NCBI GenBank assembly: GCA_963830175.1
Contig: CAWHKV010000008.1
Location: 1-64,000, forward strand
Direction of reading: 5' to 3'
Origin: JBBRBB01 sp963830175
GTDB taxonomy: Bacteria; Bacteroidota; Bacteroidia; Chitinophagales; Chitinophagaceae
DNA: 64,000 nt
Shown one piece after another: positions 29,169-37,568 of this stretch (position 1 is its first letter; every line of letters starts with the position of its first letter). The notes beneath the pieces are model-generated. The model ran no database searches, was not told the DNA's origin, and saw only the letters and a program-made list of their open reading frames with translations. The position numbers and the translations under genes are program-made.

Positions 29169-29420
29169 ATGAAAACATTTATGAAAACAGCCCGCCTGCT
29201 GGCAGTACTGGCAGTGATGATGACGCTGATACCGCTGGCATCCCGGGCAGATGATGAAGAGTACCTCGATGAGCCGCAATACTTTGGTGCGCCGCCCTTA
29301 CCGGGCGACCAGGGTGGCGATGCCGGTGTACCCATAGACGGCGGCATAGGCATACTCGTAGCTGCAGGAATCGCCTATGGGGTTAGAAAAAGATTAAGTA
29401 CAAAAAACGCGGGTGATTAA
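29169..29420 (+). CDS. Small secreted protein with PID-type exosortase signal (copy 2)
   Basis: 83 residues. Signal peptide (LLAVLAVMMTLIPLASRA), a short acidic mature stretch (DDEEYLDEPQYFGAPPLPG), then the C-terminal signal VPIDGG, the hydrophobic IGILVAAGIAYG and the basic tail VRKRLSTK. It lies 71 bases after the giant T9SS gene and shares its G/C-ending codon bias, so the two look like one transferred unit. It is nearly the same protein as the one at 35964, with a 50-base stretch of identical DNA. The predicted processing enzyme is the exosortase at 2009-2638; this pairing is inferred, not shown. Confidence 0.7.
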   Translation: MKTFMKTARLLAVLAVMMTLIPLASRADDEEYLDEPQYFGAPPLPGDQGGDAGVPIDGGIGILVAAGIAYGVRKRLSTKNAGD

Positions 29421-29795
29421 ACAGCATTAATATACTTCTTTTAGGGAAAGCCTTTAGCTCTGTAATATTCATTATCAGGGCTTTAGGTGTTTACTATAAA
29501 AAATATTTTGGAATAATTTCGGTTAACTAACTTCTTCATATTATTTTCACAGCCTGATTCACTTTTTCCTTTAAGATCCGTACCTGCTAATGCCCCTTGA
29601 AAAGGGACATTTAAAAAAAATTGAAACACGCAGGTGTCCCATTTTTTAAGGCAGGATCTTCCCGGTTTTTTTACCCATTTTCCTATACAAATTCCGCCCA
29701 AATAACAATGCTTTTGTAGAATGATCCGAAAGGGTCAGTAATCACACATCCCGGAATATTTCCCGGGCTATTAAAAATTGTTATAAACCTGAAGA
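29421..29795. other. Intergenic region between PID copy 2 and giant locus C
   Basis: 375 non-coding bases. GGGACA (29604-29609) and TGTCCC (29635-29640) followed by ATTTTTT could form a weak terminator. CCCGG...CCGGG near 29753-29768 lacks a T-tract. No gene is seen. Confidence 0.4.
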
Positions 29796-30590
29796 ATGAA
29801 TTATTTGTACACGACAGTTAAGCGTGGGCTGCAAGGAAAGGCCCTGTTTGTATTTGTAATACTCTGCTTCCTGGGGGGGAATGGTTGGGGGCAGACAATC
29901 CTACTCCAAGCCTTACCTTTACTGAAAATTTTGGAACAAGCACTACTACAACTATGCCATGACAGGTATGGACTGCATGGAATGGGTTCAAATGGAGGCA
30001 GTGTTACAAGCCAGGTATCGGCATGAAGCAACAGTTCAACAGGAAGTGCAACTCTTAGTGCTGCAGATCGACTATCTTGACAACTACGGGTGGAGCTAAT
30101 GGAAATAGTACTAGTTCTAATGGTCTTACCATACATACAAACAAGTTGCAATACAACAGATAGAGTTACACCAAATTGCATTACTAATTAACATAACTGG
30201 AAGAAGTAATGCTAACAGTGGCTATGATGTTGAAATCATTTCTACACAACCAAGAACGGTAGTATTATTTGCCAATGGAGTAATATGGAACCACAGGCAC
30301 ATGGATAACTGTATACCTCAGGTAGGAAATCCAGTATAGTTAGGCTGCAGGAACAACATGGTGTAAAAGCAAGTTTAGATTTAACTTCCAATTGGCAGTC
30401 AGAAGAGTCTACAAGTGTAATGCAGATCAGATGGTCACATTACGGTAAAGAAACAGGAACATAGCTCAGGAATAGCAATAGATGATTTTCAGTCACAGGT
30501 TCGAATCTCTCCTTAATTACCCCACCCACCCTAACTCCTGCACCATCCGCCACGGTAGATGCACCCTTCAATGTAACTTTTACAGATGAT

Positions 30591-31658
30591 GTGGCTTCAC
30601 AGGCATGGGTAGCTGCTTCAGGCACCGTGGTAAAAGTGGGCGGTACCACGTTAACAGCAGGGTATTCGATCGCCAATGGCGCCATTACCTTTACCCCTGC
30701 CAGTTCTAACCCTGCGGGGTTATTACAAACAGCGGGTACCAAATCTATTGCTATTTCAAAAACAGGGTATAACGATGCCACCGTTACGCAAACCATTGGG
30801 GTAGGTGCGACAAATAAGATTGGCATTGTAACACAGCCAACAGCGCCGGGCACAAATGGTGGATTACTCGCACAACAGCCTGTTGCAAACATCCAGGACC
30901 AGTATGGTAATGTTGTAACAACAAGTTCTTTAAATATAAATGCAGTGGTATCATCCGGTCAAACCTGGACTTTGGGTGGAACTGCAACCATTGCAGCCGT
31001 TAACGGTGTGGCCACCTTTACCAATTTAACAGCTTCGAACCCCGGCGCTTATACCGGGGCAACCATTATATTTACCGGCGCTTCTTTGGCACCATTAACT
31101 TCCAATCCATTTAATATTCCTGCGCCGCCCGCAGCCATTACCTTAAGTTCAACAAACCCGGCGGTCGCGGCAGGTAACATTACGCAAAACACAACGAATA
31201 ATGTTCTATATGCTTTTCAACTGGTAAATGATGCCAACACTTCATCTACCAACCTCACCGGGTTAACAATTACCACGGCAGGTACTTATACCGCGGCCAA
31301 CATCACCAATTTAAAAGCTTGGATAAGCACGGGGTCCACTTTTTTAAGTGGTTCTTCAACGCTTATGTCTACGCTTTCAACTCCGGGTGTGGCAGGCAGT
31401 AAGGTATTTCCTTCTTTTACTCAACAATCCATACCGGCGGGAGCCACCCGGTATGTATATATAACGGGAGATTTTACCTGTGCCGTTCCTGCGAATACCA
31501 TTTCAGTAAATGCGGTGACCACTTCGAATATTAATTTTCAACTCAGGAACCAAAACCGGCACTGCCTTCGATGGCGGGGTGCAGACCTTTGTAGCGGGTG
31601 CGGCGGTAAATGTGACCGCCCTGGCGGCAAGTGTTGCCAATGCCTCATCATCTGTTAG
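30591..31658 (+). CDS. Locus C fragment 1: Ig-like and BNR-associated-like domains
   Basis: 355 readable residues. IGIVTQPTAPGTNGGLLAQQ, NIQDQYGNVVTTSS and VATFTNLTASNPGAYTGA are typical of invasin/Ig-like repeats. After LSSTNPAVAAGNITQNT comes LTGLTITTAGTYTAANITNL, resembling the BNR-associated domain of locus B. The last 40 residues are out of frame. Confidence 0.55.
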   Translation: MASQAWVAASGTVVKVGGTTLTAGYSIANGAITFTPASSNPAGLLQTAGTKSIAISKTGYNDATVTQTIGVGATNKIGIVTQPTAPGTNGGLLAQQPVANIQDQYGNVVTTSSLNINAVVSSGQTWTLGGTATIAAVNGVATFTNLTASNPGAYTGATIIFTGASLAPLTSNPFNIPAPPAAITLSSTNPAVAAGNITQNTTNNVLYAFQLVNDANTSSTNLTGLTITTAGTYTAANITNLKAWISTGSTFLSGSSTLMSTLSTPGVAGSKVFPSFTQQSIPAGATRYVYITGDFTCAVPANTISVNAVTTSNINFQLRNQNRHCLRWRGADLCSGCGGKCDRPGGKCCQCLIIC

Positions 31659-31995
31659 CTGGACCAACCCCGGTTGTTTCAGCGAGGTACTGATCGTTGC
31701 CGCACCGGCAGCGGTTACCGGAACCCCAACGGGTGATGGGTCTGCCTATACAGGTAACCTGGCTTATGGAAGCGGTACAGCCTTTGGAAACGGGTTTGTA
31801 GTATATAAAGGCGGCACCTCTCCGCAGGTTGTAACGGGGTTAACAAACGGAACCACCTATTTCTTTAAAGCCTTTACCAGGAATGGAACAAACTGGAGCG
31901 CAGGCACGGAAGTGAGTGTGGTACCGGCATCTTGTATATTGTATTCACCGACATACAGTGCAGTTCGAGCGGTGATTTTAATGATTCATTTGTAA
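31579..31995 (+). CDS. Locus C fragment 2: FnIII-like domain
   Basis: 138 readable residues: VSWTNPGCFSEVLIV, FVVYKGGTSPQVVTGLTN and YFFKAFTRNGTNWSAGTE form a fibronectin-III-like fold. Immediately after, in other frames, GLIDFNKNGTF, EFVYSSQYSNA and AQDYLVNI identify a GEVED-like domain up to about 32430. Confidence 0.5.
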   Translation: MQTFVAGAAVNVTALAASVANASSSVSWTNPGCFSEVLIVAAPAAVTGTPTGDGSAYTGNLAYGSGTAFGNGFVVYKGGTSPQVVTGLTNGTTYFFKAFTRNGTNWSAGTEVSVVPASCILYSPTYSAVRAVILMIHL

Positions 31996-32369
31996 AACAG
32001 GTGGTCAACAATATTACGGATAACATTTCAGGCTGTAATGGCAATCCAACGAATTATCCTTATTATAAAGATTATACAACTACGCAGGGATTTCTGTCGG
32101 TAACCCAGGGGCACCTTCAAAAAGTGCAGTCATACAGCCTGTGGTATCATTTGCGTAATGATGCAACCAATATAATGGGGTATGGATTGATTTTAATAAG
32201 AATGGAACTTTTACGAAGCCAGCTGAATTTGTGTACAGTTCCCAATACTCAAATGCAGGCGCAAATCGTTCTGCAATTGTTGTAATACCTGTACCGGGAA
32301 CTGCGTTAGCGGTCAGACAAGAATGAGAATAAGAGGAGGGGATGATGTTCAACCAACTTCTTCTCAGGC

Positions 32370-34715
32370 ATGTGGGGCATCCGCCTCTGCGTTACTGGGC
32401 AGGCACAGGATTACCTGGTAAATATTATTGCCAATGCTTTAGCGGTATTAACCACAAATAGCATTTCATCCATTACAGTTAACTCTGCCGTTTCCGGTGG
32501 AGATATTTCCAGTGATGGCGGATCAACCATTACAGAAAGAGGCGTGGTGTATGGAACGGCAACCAATCCCACCACGGCAAATACCAAAGTAGCAGATGCC
32601 GGCGGCGGTACAGGAAGTTATACCAGCAACCTTACAGGGTTATTGGATAATACAACCTACTATGTGCGGGCTTATGCCATTAATGGCGGAGGAACGTCTT
32701 ATGGAAATGTACAGACATTTACTACCAATTCTGTGGGAGTTCCTGTAGCTGCTGACGCTACAAATGTTACCACCAATAGTTTCACGGCAAACTGGGGAGC
32801 TGTGCCAGGTGCAACGGGTTATCGGCTGGATGTAAGTACTAATAATTCTTTCTCGAATGTAATCGCATTAGAAACTTTTGAGAATGCCTTATCGTTATTT
32901 TCAACCTCATTAGGTGGAATATTTTATTCAGGAAATTCAGCCTCCTCGGGCGATTTGCCATCCAATTCTCCATTTGCCTTTGAGGGTAACTATGGGTATG
33001 GTATAACTAATGGAAATCTTACAATCACTTCAGTACCTATTAGTTTAATTAATGTTAGTAATCCTCAATTATCTTTTAAATTAGGCTCATTTTCAATAGG
33101 AAGTACCGGAAATGGTGCAGACGCTGGGGATATAGTTACAGTTGAAGTTAGCCCCGACAATGGTAGTAATTATTTTAGTACAATCAGGGTGTTAGGAAAT
33201 TCAAATGCAGCCTGGGGTTATTCTGCAACAGGTATAGCATCCACTCAATATGATGGAAATTCAAGTCCGGTTGATTTTCAACCCAATGGCGGTGGGTTAA
33301 GAACCACAGATGGATATAGTACTGTAACAATTACCAATTTGCCTGCTGTAAGCAACTTAAAAGTAAGGATTACCTTATTAAACAATGCATCAGCGGAAAG
33401 GTGGATTATCGATGATTTTAAAATTTTGGGTTCTAATAACCCATTTGTTACCGGTTATAATGATGTTTCGGTTTCGGGAACCTCACATCCTGTTTCCGGC
33501 TTAACGTCAAACACTTCTTACTATTACAGGGTTCGTGCAGTAACTTCTAGTTCTACTTCTGCTAACTCCAATACTATTTCGGTTTCCACATTGGTAGATC
33601 CGGCGGTGGCAGATTTCAGGTCACGGATTTCAGGCAATTTCTATGATGAAAATACCTGGGAGTACAATACCTCGGGCAGCAATTACAGTCCGGCAACCTT
33701 TTCTCCAACGGGAGATAACAATATTCTTATACAGGCGGGTCATGTGGTAACATTAGATGGTAGCGCCCTGCTCAATAGCGGTAAGACGCTTACCGTTAAT
33801 GGAACTTTTAATACCCTTGATAACCTGTTTGGCGGTGGCGGTTCTGTAACCGTTCAAAATGGCGGAATATTACAAGTAGGTTCTACCAGCACTTCAGGTG
33901 CTATAACGGATAATATTTCAACCTCAGGAACATTTACATTGCAAACGGGTTCAACGGTTGAGTTTAATGGTAGCGGCGCACAGTTTATGGCACCACGCTC
34001 CTTCTCAAACCTTGCCATCAGCAATGTTTCAGGTGTAACCATGCTGGGCGGTGTGACTGTTACAGGCACCCTTTCCCTCGCGTCAGGTACATTATCATTG
34101 GGTTCAAACACCCTGGCTTTAGGTGGTGCTGTTACCCAAATTGCAGGTAACCTGGCCGGTACTGCCAGTTCAGTTTTAAACTTAAGCGGGTCAGCAGCGC
34201 AGGCGTTTGGCTTCAGTGGTTCGGCAAATAACTTATCTCTATTAAGCATTAATAAAACAGGAGGAACTGCCACCTTACAAACAGCATTAAATATTTATAC
34301 GGGAATTACTTTTTCCGGTACAGGCACATTAAACCTGAATGCACAAGCGGTTACTTTAAAATCAACTGCCTCGAATACGGCTTACATTGGTATTCTATCC
34401 GGCACCCTTACCGGGGAAACGAATGTAACGGTAGAGCGCTACCTGCCTGCTAAACGTGCATGGAGAATGTTAACCACTCCTTTAAGCAATACGGGTTCTG
34501 TGTTTGCCAACTGGCAAAATAACGGCACCGTTAACGGAACCACAGGTGTGGAGATCTGGAGTTCCTCCGGATCCGGTAGCGGAGGAAACGGTATGACCAA
34601 TGCGGGCGAAACCAAACCTTCCATGCAAACATTCGACCCTGTTGCCAATAACTGGGTGAACATGACCAATACTAAAACAACAGATATAAGCGGGGACCGC
34701 AACCACAGCTGCTAA
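32370..34715 (+). CDS. Locus C fragment 3: FnIII-like, jelly-roll-like and beta-helix domains
   Basis: 781 readable residues. From about residue 30: ITVNSAVSGGDISSDGGSTI and NTTYYVRAYAINGGG (FnIII-like); then FTANWGAVPGATGYRLDVST, with a lectin-like insert (FKLGSFSIGSTGNGADAGDI, WIIDDFKIL) before its closing strand. Next are beta-strand repeats (DNNILIQAGHVVTLDGSALL, GVTVTGTLSLASGTLSLGSN) and VTVERYLPAKRAWRMLTTP. The frame is lost near 34690. Confidence 0.6.
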   Translation: MWGIRLCVTGQAQDYLVNIIANALAVLTTNSISSITVNSAVSGGDISSDGGSTITERGVVYGTATNPTTANTKVADAGGGTGSYTSNLTGLLDNTTYYVRAYAINGGGTSYGNVQTFTTNSVGVPVAADATNVTTNSFTANWGAVPGATGYRLDVSTNNSFSNVIALETFENALSLFSTSLGGIFYSGNSASSGDLPSNSPFAFEGNYGYGITNGNLTITSVPISLINVSNPQLSFKLGSFSIGSTGNGADAGDIVTVEVSPDNGSNYFSTIRVLGNSNAAWGYSATGIASTQYDGNSSPVDFQPNGGGLRTTDGYSTVTITNLPAVSNLKVRITLLNNASAERWIIDDFKILGSNNPFVTGYNDVSVSGTSHPVSGLTSNTSYYYRVRAVTSSSTSANSNTISVSTLVDPAVADFRSRISGNFYDENTWEYNTSGSNYSPATFSPTGDNNILIQAGHVVTLDGSALLNSGKTLTVNGTFNTLDNLFGGGGSVTVQNGGILQVGSTSTSGAITDNISTSGTFTLQTGSTVEFNGSGAQFMAPRSFSNLAISNVSGVTMLGGVTVTGTLSLASGTLSLGSNTLALGGAVTQIAGNLAGTASSVLNLSGSAAQAFGFSGSANNLSLLSINKTGGTATLQTALNIYTGITFSGTGTLNLNAQAVTLKSTASNTAYIGILSGTLTGETNVTVERYLPAKRAWRMLTTPLSNTGSVFANWQNNGTVNGTTGVEIWSSSGSGSGGNGMTNAGETKPSMQTFDPVANNWVNMTNTKTTDISGDRNHSC

Positions 34716-34952
34716 CACAGGTTTCTCATTATTTGCTACCGGTCCATACGGTTCTCCGAACATCAGGTCGGGTGCTACAGCCACCACATTAAAAGCCACA
34801 GGCACGCTTCAAAAGAATACGCAGGTATTTAACTTCGGCAGTGCCCTGCCGGCTGATAATTTTATTTTAATTGGCAACCCGTATGCTCCCCTGTTGATTT
34901 TGGCGCAGCAGCAGGAAATGCAGCAGTTACTTCCGGAAACATTAAAAATACC

Positions 34953-35306
34953 ATGTGGGTTTGGGATCCGAATGTGGGTACCTACGGTGGTTATGTTACC
35001 GTTAGCTACAATACGGGCACAGGGCAATATGATATTACGCCTTCCGGCGTTAGTGCCCAGAATAAGCATATTCAAAGCGGCCAGGCATTTTTTGTGCAGG
35101 TATCGGCAGGCAGTACTCCCACTTCATTCACCTTTACAGAGAACCATAAATCCACAACCGTAATCAATAATGTATTCAAAGCCGGAAAGAGTATAGCTGC
35201 GTTGGATATAACCCTTAAACGCAATGATACCGGAACCTATCATTCCTGTAGATGGTGTGCTGGCGCAGTTCGGGCCACGTTACACTTCGGTTGCAGGTCC
35301 CGATGA
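34953..35306 (+). CDS. Locus C fragment 4: end of shared module
   Basis: 117 readable residues, of which about the first 90 are in the true frame (MWVWDPNVGTYGGYVTVSY, SGQAFFVQVSAGSTPTSFTF). One base change near 35240 leads into the next piece. Confidence 0.5.
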   Translation: MWVWDPNVGTYGGYVTVSYNTGTGQYDITPSGVSAQNKHIQSGQAFFVQVSAGSTPTSFTFTENHKSTTVINNVFKAGKSIAALDITLKRNDTGTYHSCRWCAGAVRATLHFGCRSR

Positions 35307-35925
35307 TGCAGAGAAATTATACAATTACGACGAGAACCTCTCATTAAAGAGAGGCGATGCCTATCTGAGCATTGAACGGCGGGCTGTGGCGCAAAAAACG
35401 GATACTTTGTTCCTGCATGTAGCAGCCTTTAAAAAGGGCAGCAATTATGCCTTCAGCATTAAACCTTCCGGTTTTCCGGCGGCGCAGGTTTCGGCTTATG
35501 TACTGGATAATTATTTGCACACCGAAACGGCTGTAAGCCTTTCCAGGATAACAGAGTATGCCTTCACCGTTACTACAGATGCAGGAAGCTATGCACCCGA
35601 AAGATTCAGCATTGTATTTACAAAAAGTACAGCCACGAAAAAAGAGGGACAGGATGTTATTGCGCAACAAGGTTTTGGCATATACCCCAACCCGGTTGCC
35701 GGCCGAAAGGTAACCCTGCAATTGAATACAGTACAAGCGGGGAATTACAACCTGCTGATGTTCGATAAAAGAGGCACACAGGTGATGAACCGAAAAATTT
35801 CGCTAGACGGATTCACCACAGCACAGTCTATTGAACTTCCATACAATATAGTGGCAGGAAGTTACCAGGTGGTGCTCGCGAATGACAATGGAAACCAGTT
35901 TAAACAACAATTAATTATTCAATAA
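35224..35925 (+). CDS. Locus C C-terminal piece with T9SS type A sorting domain
   Basis: 233 readable residues: VDGVLAQFGPRYTSVAGPDD, AEKLYNYDENLSLKRGDAYL, YAPERFSIVFTK. The complete sorting domain is GIYPNPVAGRKVTLQLNTV, YNLLMFDKRGTQVMNRK, AGSYQVVLANDNG, QLIIQ. The small PID protein starts 38 bases downstream. Confidence 0.75.
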   Translation: MIPEPIIPVDGVLAQFGPRYTSVAGPDDAEKLYNYDENLSLKRGDAYLSIERRAVAQKTDTLFLHVAAFKKGSNYAFSIKPSGFPAAQVSAYVLDNYLHTETAVSLSRITEYAFTVTTDAGSYAPERFSIVFTKSTATKKEGQDVIAQQGFGIYPNPVAGRKVTLQLNTVQAGNYNLLMFDKRGTQVMNRKISLDGFTTAQSIELPYNIVAGSYQVVLANDNGNQFKQQLIIQ

Positions 35926-35963
35926 AAACTTTACAGAACCCCGTTTTTAAATTATACCCTGTT

Positions 35964-36216
35964 ATGAAAACATTTGTAAAATCATTCCGTTTGGCACTTT
36001 TAGTTTTAACACTGGTAACCCTTTTGCCGTTTGCCTCGCGTGCAGATGATGAGGAATATATTGATGAACCACAATACTTTGGGGCTCCGCCCTTACCGGG
36101 CGACCAGGGTGGCGATGCCGGTGTACCCATAGACGGAGGCATCAGTATACTCGTTGCAGCAGGTCATCGCATATGGGGTAAGGAAAAGGTTTAATACACA
36201 TGTTCCGAGAAAATAA
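35964..36216 (+). CDS. Small secreted protein with PID-type exosortase signal (copy 3, one frameshift)
   Basis: A close homolog of the gene at 29169: signal peptide (LALLVLTLVTLLPFASRA), DDEEYIDEPQYFGAPPLPG, then VPIDGG and ISILVAAG. As given, the frame then reads HRIWGKEKV and stops at 36194. Removing one C near 36164 restores IAYGVRKRFNTHVPRK with a stop at 36214-36216, the expected TM plus basic tail. A single-base sequence error is therefore very likely. It lies 38 bases after giant locus C, mirroring the B-locus arrangement. Positions 36087-36136 are identical to 29292-29341, while the flanking codons differ at many synonymous sites. Confidence 0.68.
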
Positions 36217-36578
36217 TTTTTGAAAATTTGAAGGCAGGATGTTTATAGGTCTTTCCCTGAAAAAATTTCAACAGAAACATGTGAATGTCTTTTTGCTATT
36301 ACACTTTGGTGTTTTATTTATTTATTTTTTTTAAGAGTTTGAATTTATTAAACATGTTTAGTATTTTCACTTTTCAGTTCAAATTAATGCAGCCTCCCGG
36401 CTAGTATTTTTTTAATTCGATCCCATACCTATCAATACCACAGTTAGTCGGTTTTATTGCTAATGGTGTTCATCACCAGGGCAAGCGTATATCCCTACAC
36501 GATAATGCATTATGCATTTTTTATGGAGGGATTAAAACAGAAATCAGAAAATAATAAGCAACAGAAAACAACCAGTTT
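36217..36578. other. Intergenic region before the outer-membrane-barrel pair
   Basis: 362 AT-rich non-coding bases. It has a perfect 12-base palindrome ATAATGCATTAT at 36502-36513 and AAACATGTTT near 36353, either of which could be an operator. No gene or convincing terminator is seen. Confidence 0.4.
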
Positions 36579-37403
36579 ATGAGAAAAGTTTTACTCTTCG
36601 TTTTTGCTGTAACGGCAATCAACTTTACCTATGCCCAAAACTTGTATTTTAATACATCGATGGGTGTGAACAATTATATGGGTGATCTTAAACTAAAAAA
36701 CTTCCCTAAGGAAAGAGTTGATCCGGCTTTTTCTATTGGTGCGTCTTATGCTTTTTTGCCCGGCACTTATGTAAAACTTACTTATACAGGCGCAAAGATT
36801 TATGCCAATGACCAAACATCGGGCATAAATGGTAGAAACCTTAATTTTTATACAAACATCCAGGAAGGTTCTTTAACCTTTGAAAAAGATCTTTTGCCCC
36901 GTGGGAGAAATACGCCTTATGTATTTGCAGGCGTAGCATTATTCCATTATAATCCGTACACTTACGTGGCTTCTTCTGCGCATGGTACCTTTTCAAACAA
37001 CAAAGTTTATTTGCAGCCATTGGGCACAGAAGGGCAGGGCTTACCCCAATATCCCGGCAGGCAGAAATATAATTTATGGCAAATGGCGATTCCCTTTGGT
37101 GTGGGTTGTAAGAGACAGGTGTCTGAAAGAACCACTGTTGGGATGGAGTTCGGCTTCAGAAAATTATTCACTGATTACCTGGATGATGTAAGCAGGTTTA
37201 ACTATGTTGATACAGCTGTTCTTCGCCAGGAAAGAGGTGAAGTTGCTGCGAAGGTTTCGTTCCGCGCCGATGAATTTGCCGGATCAACTTACCCGATCTC
37301 CGCTCAAAGGGGAAACCCCAATAAAAATGATGCTTACTATACCTTCCAGTTTAGAATTAATTATAGAATAGGAAGCATAAGCAGGTTTAAAACAGGGTAT
37401 TAA
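36579..37403 (+). CDS. Outer-membrane beta-barrel family protein (DUF6089-like), copy 1
   Basis: 274 residues. Signal peptide (VFAVTAINFTYAQ), then alternating beta strands of a small outer-membrane barrel: NLYFNTSMGVNNYMGDLKLK, FSIGASYAFLPGTYVKLTYT, YVFAGVALFHYNPYTYV. GINGRNLNFYTNIQEG, FTDYLDDVS and PISAQRGNPNKNDAYYTFQF are conserved in its neighbour. The motif NY-GDL near the N-terminus and the overall length fit the DUF6089-type barrel proteins common in Bacteroidota. The role is unknown. The paralog at 37569 follows in the same orientation. Confidence 0.7.
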   Translation: MRKVLLFVFAVTAINFTYAQNLYFNTSMGVNNYMGDLKLKNFPKERVDPAFSIGASYAFLPGTYVKLTYTGAKIYANDQTSGINGRNLNFYTNIQEGSLTFEKDLLPRGRNTPYVFAGVALFHYNPYTYVASSAHGTFSNNKVYLQPLGTEGQGLPQYPGRQKYNLWQMAIPFGVGCKRQVSERTTVGMEFGFRKLFTDYLDDVSRFNYVDTAVLRQERGEVAAKVSFRADEFAGSTYPISAQRGNPNKNDAYYTFQFRINYRIGSISRFKTGY

Positions 37404-37568
37404 GGCATATATAGGCCCATAAAGGTTTTATGTAAGGACCGGCACCTGGTTTTTTTATTATCTTGCAATTACATCTGATTAGAGCCATGTAAACTGCCTG
37501 AATTGCAGGTTTGGTTGCATGCTCTAATTCGGACTATAATTTCTGATTTCCTAAAAAAACCAATTCTT

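Larger units (their letters stand above)
29796..35925 (+). pseudogene. Giant secreted T9SS protein, locus C (many frameshifts)
   Basis: A single design of about 2040 codons. It starts with a signal peptide (ALFVFVILCFLGGNGWGQ) and ends in a T9SS type A domain at 35925. In order: a badly broken N-terminal domain (29.9-30.5 kb), Ig-like domains with DQYGN (30.6-31.1 kb), a BNR-associated-like domain (31.1-31.55 kb), FnIII-like (31.6-31.95 kb), a GEVED-like domain (31.95-32.4 kb), two FnIII-like domains flanking a jelly-roll-like insert (32.4-33.6 kb), beta-strand repeats (33.6-34.4 kb), the ERYLPAKRAWRML module (34.43 kb) and the sorting domain. Frame changes cluster at 29.9-30.5 and 31.5-32.4 kb. 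As with locus B, errors in the sequence are likely but decay is possible. Confidence 0.6.

Noticed and set aside
29753..29768. Hairpin CCCGG...CCGGG as terminator
   Set aside because: It has a short stem and no T-tract, and lies just before the start of locus C. It does not qualify.
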